From positions 1 through 10,899 of the forward strand of contig CALEZJ010000325.1 in NCBI GenBank assembly GCA_937927885.1: a stretch of 10,899 bases of DNA, read 5' to 3'. Source of the DNA: an uncultured Paracoccaceae bacterium (GTDB lineage: Bacteria; Pseudomonadota; Alphaproteobacteria; Rhodobacterales; Rhodobacteraceae). Made by a program: the position numbers and the translations under genes. The notes beneath the pieces are model-generated. The model did not search any database, was not told the DNA's origin, and saw only the letters and a list, made by a program, of their open reading frames with translations. Below are positions 1-5,329 of the stretch, piece after piece; within the stretch, counting starts at the first letter, position 1, and each line of letters begins with the position of its first letter.

Positions 1-329
1 GGGCGGGTGGCTTTGGCCGGTTCATCGCCGACTGGCCGGGCACCGATTACGCGGGCCTGCTGCAATGGCTGGCGAGCGAGGGCGCACGTCTGGGTGGCAC
101 GACGGGGGGCTGGGTGCTGCGCCAGATGGGGCGCGACGGCTATATCCTGTCGCAGGATGTGGTGGCGCGGCTGGTGGCCGAAGGGGTGGTGGACAAGGCG
201 CCGGGATCGAAAAAGGGCTGGGCCGCCGTGCAGGCGGCGTTCAACCGGTGGCAGGCGGAAAGCGGATTGCCCCTGACCACGATCAGCCGGGTTCTGGCGC
301 AGAGCATCGACGCGGAGGAGGCGCAGTGA
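1..329 (+). CDS. DNA-3-methyladenine glycosylase I-like protein, C-terminal part (5' end outside window)
   Basis: The frame is open from the left edge (first full codon at base 3) and ends with TGA at 327-329, leaving 108 C-terminal residues. The segment resembles the C-terminal half of the Tag/COG2818 family, which excises alkylated adenine from DNA in the cytoplasm for base excision repair. Supporting stretches are GGFGRFIADW near the start, LGGTTGGWVLRQMGRDGYIL, and the tail AAVQAAFNRWQAESG followed by LTTISRVLAQSI. The family usually has about 190-220 residues, so roughly half is missing. The fragment has no Cys or His, so the C-terminal half of the E. coli Tag zinc snap is absent; this may be a Tag-like subfamily rather than classical Tag. 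The stop overlaps the next gene's GTG start (GTGA), suggesting translational coupling. The recognition is from memory of the family. Confidence 0.72.
   Translation, partial: AGGFGRFIADWPGTDYAGLLQWLASEGARLGGTTGGWVLRQMGRDGYILSQDVVARLVAEGVVDKAPGSKKGWAAVQAAFNRWQAESGLPLTTISRVLAQSIDAEEAQ
314..320 (+). promoter_or_regulatory. Ribosome binding site deciding the GTG start at 326
   Basis: GGAGGAG at 314-320 lies 5 bases before GTG at 326. The reading frame remains open far upstream (to about base 65), but no upstream start has a comparable site. The overlap of the GTG with the preceding TGA also fits a coupled start here. Confidence 0.75.
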
Positions 330-1066
330 TCGAACATCTGGACACCAAACAGGGCCGCAGCCTGGCCTTTGAACAGACGCCCGGCGCGGGGCCGGGGGTG
401 ATGTTCCTTGGCGGGTTCAAGTCGGACATGAGCGGCACCAAGGCGCAATTCCTCAGCGACTGGGCCTATGAGCAGGGCCGCGCCTTTCTGCGGTTCGACT
501 ATTCCGGGCACGGGCAATCCTCGGGCGACTTCCTCGATGGCGCGATCGGCGACTGGTATCAGGACGCGCTGGCGGTGCTGGACGGGCTGACCGAGGGACC
601 GCAGGTGCTGGTCGGCTCCAGCATGGGGGGCTGGATCGCGCTGCTCTTGGCGCGCGCGCGGCCTGAACGGGTGGCGGCGCTGGTCGGCATCGCCGCCGCG
701 CCCGATTTCACCGAGGATTCGATGTGGGAGGGTTTCGACGAGACCCAGCGCGCCGATCTGGCCGGGCAGGGCTTTGTCGACCTGCCGTCCGATTATTCCG
801 ACGAGCCCTACCGCATCACCCGCCGCCTGATCGAGGACGGGCGCCGCCATCTGGTGCTGCGCGCGCCGCTGCGCCTGCCGTTTCCCGTGCGGCTGCTGCA
901 AGGCACCGAGGACACCGATGTGCCGCTGGCCGTCGCGCTGCGCCTGATGGAGCACGCCGACAGCCCCGATCTGCGCCTGACGCTGGTCAAGGGCGCCGAC
1001 CATCGGTTTTCCGAGCCCGAGAACCTCGCCCTGCTGGCGCAAACCCTTGAAGCGTTGGGGGTCTGA
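326..1066 (+). CDS. Alpha/beta hydrolase (ABHD10-like serine hydrolase)
   Basis: This 246-residue protein has the full alpha/beta hydrolase plan. A strand and oxyanion region lie at MFLGGFKSDMSG (26-37), FDYSGHGQSSG at 57-67, the nucleophile elbow GSSMGG at 97-102 with Ser99, the acid in QGTEDTDVP (probably Asp196), and the base His226 in KGADHRF. No signal peptide or membrane segment is visible, so it should be cytoplasmic. The shape, with GGF(K/R)SDM after the first strand and a short lid, resembles the ABHD10 thioesterase/esterase group; the substrate cannot be read from sequence. The GTG start at 326 is chosen for the strong ribosome binding site and the 4-bp overlap with the glycosylase-like gene. 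The stop is 3 bases before the ATG of the next hydrolase, so the three genes are probably co-transcribed. Confidence 0.88.
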   Translation: MIEHLDTKQGRSLAFEQTPGAGPGVMFLGGFKSDMSGTKAQFLSDWAYEQGRAFLRFDYSGHGQSSGDFLDGAIGDWYQDALAVLDGLTEGPQVLVGSSMGGWIALLLARARPERVAALVGIAAAPDFTEDSMWEGFDETQRADLAGQGFVDLPSDYSDEPYRITRRLIEDGRRHLVLRAPLRLPFPVRLLQGTEDTDVPLAVALRLMEHADSPDLRLTLVKGADHRFSEPENLALLAQTLEALGV

Positions 1067-1069
1067 CCC

Positions 1070-2035
1070 ATGCGCCCCCTGACCATCGCCGCGATTGTCG
1101 TGCTGGACCTGTTTCTGGTGGCCACCGCGCTGTGGTATTTCGCCCCGCGCGAGACCTGGCCCCCGAATGCGCCGGTCGTCACGCCGGGCGATGACCTGGA
1201 CCTGTGGCTGGCCGGGCGCGAGGGGGTGTTTGACGACATCACGCCGGGCGCGGAAAAGCGCATCCTCTGGGCCGGTGAGCCCGGGGCACGAACGCCGCTG
1301 GCGCTGGTCTATCTGCATGGCTTTTCCGCGACGCGCGCCGAAATCGCCCCGGTGCCCGAGGCCCTTGCCGCCACCCTTGGCGCGAACCTCTACGAGACCC
1401 GGCTTGCGGGCCACGGCCGCCCCGGCGAGGCGCTGGGCGCGGTCAGCGTCGAGGATTGGCGCACCGATCTGGCCGAGGCCATGGCCATCGCCCGGCGCCT
1501 GGGCGAGCGCGTGGTGCTGATCGGCACCTCGACCGGGGGCAGCTTGGCCGTTCTGGCGGCGCTCGATCCCCAGTATGCGCCGGACCTCGCCGGGCTGATC
1601 CTGGTCTCGCCGAATTTCGAGGTCGCCTCGTCGCAGGCCTTCATCCTGGACCTGCCCTTTGCGCGCCAATGGGCGCCGCCGCTGATGGGCCGCACCCGCA
1701 GCTGGGAGCCCGCGAACGAAGGTCAGGCGCGGTTCTGGACGCATTCCTATCCGACCACGGCCCTCTTTCCCATGCGCGCCCTGCAAACCGCCGCCCGCGA
1801 CGCCGACCATGCGCGGGCGCGCGTTCCGGCGCTGGTGTTCTATGCCGAGGGCGACAGCGTGGTGCGCCCTGCGGCCACGCTAAGCGCCATGGCCCGCTGG
1901 GGCGCGCCGGTGGCGCTGCATGTGGTGACCAATGCCGAGGATGCCAGCCAGCATGTCATCGCCGGGGACATCCTGTCGCCCTCGGCCAATGCCGAGGTGA
2001 TCGCCATCGCGCGCGACTGGCTGGCCGCGCTGTGA
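1070..2035 (+). CDS. Membrane-anchored alpha/beta hydrolase
   Basis: This is a 321-residue protein with an N-terminal hydrophobic helix at about 4-24, probably an uncleaved signal anchor or signal peptide that places the catalytic domain in the periplasm. The hydrolase core begins near 75: LVYLHGFSA (79-87, oxyanion region HGF), GHGRPGE (114-120), nucleophile elbow GTSTGG with Ser154, Asp262 in YAEGDSVV, and His295 in SQHVIAGD. A complete triad is therefore visible. It resembles carboxylesterase or lysophospholipase-type hydrolases, but the substrate is unknown. It begins 3 bases after the previous hydrolase gene. The region just before its ATG is G-rich (GGGGG at 1057-1061) without a strong ribosome binding site, so translational coupling is likely. 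It differs clearly from its neighbour in length, membrane segment and motif wording, so this is not a recent tandem duplication. Confidence 0.87.
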   Translation: MRPLTIAAIVVLDLFLVATALWYFAPRETWPPNAPVVTPGDDLDLWLAGREGVFDDITPGAEKRILWAGEPGARTPLALVYLHGFSATRAEIAPVPEALAATLGANLYETRLAGHGRPGEALGAVSVEDWRTDLAEAMAIARRLGERVVLIGTSTGGSLAVLAALDPQYAPDLAGLILVSPNFEVASSQAFILDLPFARQWAPPLMGRTRSWEPANEGQARFWTHSYPTTALFPMRALQTAARDADHARARVPALVFYAEGDSVVRPAATLSAMARWGAPVALHVVTNAEDASQHVIAGDILSPSANAEVIAIARDWLAAL

Positions 2036-2036
2036 C

Positions 2037-2066
2037 TTGACGGCAGCGCCCCGCCTGACGCATGAC
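2037..2066 (+). promoter_or_regulatory. Possible promoter of tRNA-Arg
   Basis: TTGACG at 2037-2042 is a good -35 match. A weak -10 candidate, CATGAC at 2061-2066 (18-base spacer), would place the start of transcription a few bases before the tRNA 5' end at 2076. A 6-bp inverted repeat, GCCCCG at 2048-2053 and CGGGGC at 2066-2071, overlaps the site; it could instead be a weak hairpin ending the hydrolase transcript. The tRNA could also be made by readthrough from upstream. Confidence 0.33.
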
Positions 2067-2075
2067 GGGGCCAGC

Positions 2076-2152
2076 GGTCCCGTAGCTCAGCTGGATAGAG
2101 CAGCTGCCTTCTAAGCAGCGGGTCAGGGGTTCGAGTCCTCTCGGGATCGCCA
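2076..2152 (+). tRNA. tRNA-Arg (anticodon TCT)
   Basis: The 77-nt cloverleaf is complete. The acceptor arm GGTCCCG (2076-2082) pairs with CGGGATC (2142-2148) with one G-U pair, followed by discriminator G and an encoded CCA (2150-2152). The D arm is GCTC/GAGC (2085-2088/2098-2101). The anticodon arm is GCTGC/GCAGC around loop CTTCTAA (2108-2114), giving anticodon TCT at 2110-2112, which reads AGA/AGG arginine codons. The variable loop has 5 bases. The T arm is AGGGG/CCTCT around TTCGAGT. It lies on the plus strand and converges with the phosphatidyltransferase gene that ends at 2181. Confidence 0.97.
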
Positions 2153-2180
2153 GTTGTCTGTGGTTTTGCCGGTCTGCGTC

Positions 2181-2804
2181 TCAGGGGCGGCCAAAGACCG
2201 ACCAGGCCAGCGCGACCCGCTGCGCGGCGGTCAGCAGGCACAGGACGGCAAAGGTCCAGGCCAGCGGCACGAATCCTGCGGGCCAGAGGCAGAGCAGGAC
2301 GAAGAAGGCGATCGTTTCCGTACCTTCCAGCAGGCCGACCGAATGATACCAGGCCTTTGGCCCGTTGGGCGCGCCGGTCAGCCCGCGTTTGGCGGCGAGG
2401 ATGGCAAAGCCCAGAAAGGTCGCCGCGTTGACATAGAAGGCGGCCAGCAGCGCCGCCCCCGCCACCCCGTGCGCCGCCGGATCGCGCAGCACGAAGGCCA
2501 GCGGAATCGCGGCGTAAAAGACGAAATCCGCGACGATGTCGAGCAATCCGCCAAGATCGCGCGGCGGATTGGCCCCGGCCCCCGCTCGGGCCACCGCCCC
2601 GTCCAGCCCGTCCGCCAGCCGCGAGGCCAGGAGCAGCGCCAGCGCGGCCCAGAACCAGCCGGCAACGATGGCCGCGCCGGTCGCCAGCGCCAGCCCCAGC
2701 CCCGCCAGCGTCACCGCATCCGCGCCAATCCCGGCGCGCGCGAGACGCCACCCCAGCCGGTTCAGCGCGGGGTCGATCAGCAATCTTATGGGGCGATCCA
2801 GCAT
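2181..2804 (-). CDS. CDP-alcohol phosphatidyltransferase family membrane protein (YnjF-like)
   Basis: This 207-residue protein is rich in hydrophobic helices, with segments near 31-49, 50-62, 88-106, 115-137, 162-176 and 179-199. It carries the family motif: DGLDGAVAR at 65-73 (Asp65, Asp68), then Gly85, Asp89 and Asp93 in DLGGLLDIVAD. These acidic residues bind two metal ions and catalyse transfer of a phosphatidyl group from a CDP-alcohol to an alcohol at the inner membrane. The gap between AR and G is 11 residues, against about 8 in the usual signature. The stretch GLLEGTETIAFFVLLCLWP (157-175) recalls E. coli YnjF, whose substrate is not known to me; the normal PgsA and PssA genes are probably elsewhere. 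It lies downstream of efp and the META gene, separated by 84 bp containing a tandem repeat, so it may have its own promoter. An AGGTG lies just before the ATG. Confidence 0.88.
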   Translation of the reverse strand: MLDRPIRLLIDPALNRLGWRLARAGIGADAVTLAGLGLALATGAAIVAGWFWAALALLLASRLADGLDGAVARAGAGANPPRDLGGLLDIVADFVFYAAIPLAFVLRDPAAHGVAGAALLAAFYVNAATFLGFAILAAKRGLTGAPNGPKAWYHSVGLLEGTETIAFFVLLCLWPAGFVPLAWTFAVLCLLTAAQRVALAWSVFGRP

Positions 2805-2843
2805 GCGGCACCTGTCTCGGCGCCGACCTGTGGCGCCCGTCCC

Positions 2844-2871
2844 CCGTTATACGGACACCTCCGTTATACGA
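2844..2871. repeat. Tandem 10-bp repeat, 17-bp period, in front of the YnjF-like gene
   Basis: CCGTTATACG occurs at 2844-2853 and again at 2861-2870, exactly 17 bp apart. The first copy extends to a dyad, CCGT-TAT-ACGG (2844-2854); the second has CCGT-TAT-ACGA, with one mismatch in the outer pair. Read on the minus strand, each copy contains TATAAC, a -10-like hexamer facing the gene that starts at 2804. It could be a two-site operator, a pair of -10 elements, or chance. No good -35 element is visible at the right distance. Confidence 0.5.
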
Positions 2872-2888
2872 ACGCAGTGGCCCGCCTG

Positions 2889-3281
2889 TTACCCGGCCAG
2901 CGCGCGCAGCGCGACCCCCTCGCCCGAGAGCAGTTCCAGCGCGCCATCGGGGGCGATCCGCCAGCCGGTCAGCGTCGGCAGGGTGGCCAGCATCCGCGCC
3001 TCGACCTCGGCCGGGCGGCCCTGGCACAGCATGCGCGTCAGCGCAACGGGCCCCAGCGAGAACCCCGCATCCAGCGCATAGCGGGCCGAGAACCGGTTGC
3101 ATCCCGCGCTGCCGCTGATCTGCCCGTCGGCGAGGGTAAAGACGACGTTGTCCCCGGGGTCGATGCCCAGATCGCCCAGCGCCACGACCCGCCATTCCCC
3201 GTCCGGGGAATTGACCTGACCCGTCACCGGACCCTGTGCCATGCCGACCAAAAGCAGGATCAGACCGAACAGCGCCCCCAC
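2889..3281 (-). CDS. META domain protein, exported (HslJ-like)
   Basis: This 130-residue protein has a hydrophobic N-terminus (about 2-16), probably a signal peptide, then one META domain from about 27. The domain hallmark is ISGSAGCNRFSARY (55-68), followed by LGPVALTRMLC (76-86). Cys61 and Cys86 sit at the positions conserved in the family and could form a disulfide. There is no lipoprotein Cys after the hydrophobic stretch, and the N-terminus lacks the usual basic residues. META proteins such as E. coli HslJ are linked to stress or antibiotic tolerance, but the biochemical role is unclear. The GTG start is 3 bases after the efp stop and in the same frame, so no earlier start is possible. 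The ATG at residue 14 would lose most of the hydrophobic segment and is less likely. No clear ribosome binding site is seen, suggesting coupling to efp translation. Confidence 0.82.
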   Translation of the reverse strand: MGALFGLILLLVGMAQGPVTGQVNSPDGEWRVVALGDLGIDPGDNVVFTLADGQISGSAGCNRFSARYALDAGFSLGPVALTRMLCQGRPAEVEARMLATLPTLTGWRIAPDGALELLSGEGVALRALAG

Positions 3282-3284
3282 GCG

Positions 3285-3848
3285 TCAGGCCCGTTCCGAG
3301 TATTCAAAGGTCTCGGTGTGGACGATGATGTCCTCGTCCGGGCCGACGAAGGGCGGCACCATCACGCGCAGGCCATTGTCCAGAATGGCCGGCTTGAAGC
3401 TGTTGGCCGCTGTCTGGCCGCGCTGCACCGGTTCGGTTTCCACGATGCGGCACCGCACCTTGGGCGGCAGGGCGACGTTCAGCGCCTCCTCGCCGAAATA
3501 TTCGATCGTCACCTGCATCCCGTCCTGCAGGAAGGGGCGGCGATCCCCCAGAAGATCGGCGGGCAATTCGATCTGCTCGAAGGTTTCGCTGTCCATGAAG
3601 GTCAGCATGCCATCGGATTCGTAAAGAAACTGTTGATCCTTGCGCTCCAGCTTGACCTCGTCGACCTTGTCCTCGGAGCGGAAGCGCTCGTTCAGCTTTC
3701 GTCCGTCGCGCAGGTTCTTCAGTTCGACCTGCGCAAAGGCGCCGCCCTTGCCGGGCTTGACGTGGTTGACCTTGACCGCGGCCCAGAGGCCACCGTCGTG
3801 CTCCAGGATGGCGCCGGGGCGGATTTCGTTGCCGTTGATCTTGGCCAT
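3285..3848 (-). CDS. efp: Elongation factor P
   Basis: This 187-residue protein has the standard EF-P length. EF-P binds ribosomes stalled on consecutive prolines, between the P and E sites, and promotes peptide bond formation. The N-terminal KOW-like domain begins [14 protein letters not shown]. The loop KPGKGGAF puts Lys34 at the tip, the position modified by beta-lysine in E. coli EF-P. The OB-type domains follow, with [15 protein letters not shown] and the C-terminal signature region [18 protein letters not shown]. The ATG at 3848 is chosen because it gives the family's usual N-terminus, although the frame is open further upstream. The 12 bases before the ATG are U-rich with no Shine-Dalgarno match. 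No EpmA or EpmB gene is adjacent, so the modification enzyme cannot be deduced here. It is the first gene of a probable efp-META unit. Confidence 0.97.
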   Translation of the reverse strand: MAKINGNEIRPGAILEHDGGLWAAVKVNHVKPGKGGAFAQVELKNLRDGRKLNERFRSEDKVDEVKLERKDQQFLYESDGMLTFMDSETFEQIELPADLLGDRRPFLQDGMQVTIEYFGEEALNVALPPKVRCRIVETEPVQRGQTAANSFKPAILDNGLRVMVPPFVGPDEDIIVHTETFEYSERA

Positions 3849-3890
3849 GGAAAAAACTCGTATGAGCAGGTTGAGATTGACTTGCCTCCG

Positions 3891-3919
3891 CCTATATCCA
3901 CCGGGGTATGTCCATGCAA
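3891..3919 (-). promoter_or_regulatory. Possible efp promoter
   Basis: On the minus strand, TTGCAT (3914-3919) is separated by 17 bases from TATAGG (3891-3896). Transcription would start near 3884, giving an efp leader of about 35 bases. The -35 is a weak match and the -10 a fair one; the spacing is ideal. Confidence 0.38.
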
Positions 3920-3970
3920 GCTGCGCCTTGGGCGCGCATGTCCGAAGGGTCGGCCCCGGCCCCCGTGCCA

Positions 3971-4017
3971 TGTCAAATTTGCATGACAGACATGCATTAG
4001 ATCGGTAGCGAATCGCT
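3971..4017. promoter_or_regulatory. Cluster of dyads in the efp/DUF6280 divergent region
   Basis: The 230-bp gap 3849-4078 separates divergent efp and the DUF6280-like gene. It holds three inverted repeats: TGTCA (3971-3975) with TGACA (3984-3988); TGCATG (3980-3985) with CATGCA (3991-3996), a perfect 6-bp dyad around 5 bases; and AGCGA-A-TCGCT (4007-4017), whose centre contains GAATC, a GANTC site of the alphaproteobacterial CcrM methylase type. TTAACC at 4021-4026 resembles a CtrA half-site only. I cannot place a convincing sigma-70 promoter for the plus-strand gene. The dyads are consistent with regulator binding sites, but the regulator is unknown. Confidence 0.4.
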
Positions 4018-4078
4018 TACTTAACCCGCTAAAGAGGCGAACGCCCGAAAAGGCAAGAGCAAGAACAAGGACGGTAAC

Positions 4079-4396
4079 ATGTTCGACTCCGTGGATGGCA
4101 CGGCCTATAACCACGAGCAGGGCCAGCGCGCGCGCAAGCTGTTCGCGGCTGTGGTATTGGCGGCGCTGGACGATGCCATCGCCGATGACAAGAAATATGG
4201 CAACGGCCCCGAGCAGATCGCCCGCTGGGCGCGTTCGCGCGATGGCCGCGAGGTGCTGAGCTGCGCCGGGATCGACCCGAACGAGCGCGTGGTGAATGGC
4301 CTGATGCAATTCGTCGCCGCCGGGGTTCGCACCTCGGTCGCGCTGTCGCGCGAGGAAAGCGAGCGCCGCATGGCTGCGCACGCCGAAGCCGCCTGA
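4079..4396 (+). CDS. Small DUF6280-like protein of unknown function
   Basis: This 105-residue soluble protein has no signal peptide or membrane helix. It appears largely helical: an N-terminal helix around RARKLFAAVVLAALDDAIAD (17-36), a central RWARSRDGREVLSCAGIDP (49-67), and a charged C-terminal helix SREESERRMAAHAEAA. The wording matches a conserved alphaproteobacterial family I recall as DUF6280, for which I know no function. The RWARSRDGREVL segment suggests a compact helical fold that could bind nucleic acid or a protein partner, but this is a guess. AAGGA at 4067-4071, 7 bases before the ATG, is a good ribosome binding site. It is a single-gene unit: divergent from efp and closed by an intrinsic terminator 27 bases after the stop. 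Confidence 0.8.
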   Translation: MFDSVDGTAYNHEQGQRARKLFAAVVLAALDDAIADDKKYGNGPEQIARWARSRDGREVLSCAGIDPNERVVNGLMQFVAAGVRTSVALSREESERRMAAHAEAA

Positions 4397-4422
4397 CACC
4401 GACAAGCGCATGTCGTGTTTCG

Positions 4423-4451
4423 ACCCCGCGCCCGATCCGGCGCGGGGTTTT
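4423..4451 (+). terminator. Intrinsic terminator of the DUF6280-like gene
   Basis: ACCCCGCGCC (4423-4432) and GGCGCGGGGT (4439-4448) form a perfect 10-bp stem around a 6-base loop, followed by TTT on the plus strand. The opposite strand has no U-run after the stem, so it is oriented for the plus-strand gene. Confidence 0.82.
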
Positions 4452-4468
4452 GCGTCATGGCAAGCCAT

Positions 4469-4510
4469 CGTAGGCGCGGCACGGGATTGCCCGGGGCCTG
4501 CGCCCCTACG
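4469..4510 (-). other. Imperfect hairpin over the 3' end of the hydrolase gene
   Basis: CGTAGGCGC (4469-4477) can pair with GCGCCCCTACG (4500-4510) with a 2-base bulge. The hairpin covers the TAG stop (4506-4508) of the minus-strand hydrolase. There is no U-run, so it could stabilise the 3' end or act as a weak terminator. A further small dyad, ATGGC-AA-GCCAT, sits at 4457-4468. Confidence 0.35.
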
Positions 4511-5315
4511 GCGCGCCGATACCGGCCTCCGTCCCCTGACCGGTGCGCTCCAGCCAGTCGCGCAGGTGCCGCCCGGTTTCCTCGGGGTGGCTGATCGGCA
4601 GCATGTGCCCTGCCCCCTCGATCACCACCACCTCGGCATGCGGCAGGCGTGCGGCCAGCGCCCGGACGGTGGCGCGGAAGATCGGCGTCGTCTCGCTGCC
4701 CAGCATCAAGAGGACGGGTGCCGTGAAGCTTTCCAGCCCACCCGGCCGCGCCATCCCGCCACTGTCGCCAAAGAGCCCCTGCACCGTCGCCAGGGCCAGC
4801 CGCATCTGCTGGGCCATCTGCGCCTGCGCTGCGGGGGGGAGGCTGTCGAATTCGGGCGAACCGGGGTTCAGCGCCAGGAACTGGCGGGCGGCCTCGACCA
4901 GCCCGCCCTGCTCGATCACCCGGTGCAGGGCAAATTCCACCGGCGCATAGGCGGCGAATTCGGGCTCGTCCCGTGCGACGCAAAAGGCGACGGGCTCGAT
5001 CAGGACCATCCCGGTGACCGTCTCCGGATGGTGCAGGGCATGGCGCAGGACCGAGGCCCCGCCAAAGGAATGGCCGATCATCAGCGAGGGACGCCGGACC
5101 AGATCGCCCACCACCCCGGCCACGAGGGCGTGGAAGTCGCCCGGGTCGGCGGGCATCGGGCTTTGGCCATGGCCCGGCATGTCGAAGGCCAGCGCATCCA
5201 AAGGCACGCCCATGGCCGCCAGCATCCGCCCCCAGGTCCCGCCATGGCCCAGAAAGCAATGCGCGAGCAACGCAGGCAGCCCCTGCGGATCGCCCAGCCG
5301 ACGGGTTTTGACCAT
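4506..5315 (-). CDS. Alpha/beta hydrolase
   Basis: This 269-residue cytoplasmic hydrolase has AHCFLGHGGTWGRML (18-32) as the first strand and oxyanion region, FDMPGHGQSP (44-53), the nucleophile elbow GHSFGG with Ser83, and His237 in EGAGHMLPISHPEE, typical of epoxide hydrolase or esterase-like members. At the usual place for the catalytic acid the sequence reads LMLGSETTPIF (203-213): no Asp, so Glu208 or a residue on another strand must serve. The substrate is unknown. I chose ATG at 5315, preceded by AAGGA 10 bases upstream; a TTG at 5333 that overlaps the upstream stop would add six residues and is a possible alternative. The gene follows the isomerase-like gene directly and is probably co-transcribed, suggesting a shared catabolic or detoxifying role. 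Confidence 0.87.
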   Translation of the reverse strand: MVKTRRLGDPQGLPALLAHCFLGHGGTWGRMLAAMGVPLDALAFDMPGHGQSPMPADPGDFHALVAGVVGDLVRRPSLMIGHSFGGASVLRHALHHPETVTGMVLIEPVAFCVARDEPEFAAYAPVEFALHRVIEQGGLVEAARQFLALNPGSPEFDSLPPAAQAQMAQQMRLALATVQGLFGDSGGMARPGGLESFTAPVLLMLGSETTPIFRATVRALAARLPHAEVVVIEGAGHMLPISHPEETGRHLRDWLERTGQGTEAGIGAP

Positions 5316-5329
5316 GTCGCGCAGGTCCT

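Noticed and set aside
140..1810. 556-codon open frame on the minus strand across both hydrolase genes
   Set aside because: It is antisense to three recognisable genes, its translation is low-complexity and rich in Arg, Gly, Gln and Ala, and it shows no domain. Long antisense frames are common in high-GC DNA.
2076..2200. tRNA-Arg(TCT) as an integration site for a mobile element
   Set aside because: No duplicated tRNA 3' end, integrase or foreign-looking genes are seen; the downstream neighbour is an ordinary chromosomal gene ending 28 bp away.
2154..3986. 610-codon open frame on the plus strand across the phosphatidyltransferase, META and efp genes
   Set aside because: It has the same Gln/Arg/Gly/Pro-rich shadow composition and overlaps three genes recognised on the other strand.
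4010..4035. Full CtrA binding site before the DUF6280-like gene
   Set aside because: TTAA at 4021-4024 has no second TTAA seven bases away on either side. Only a half-site is present.
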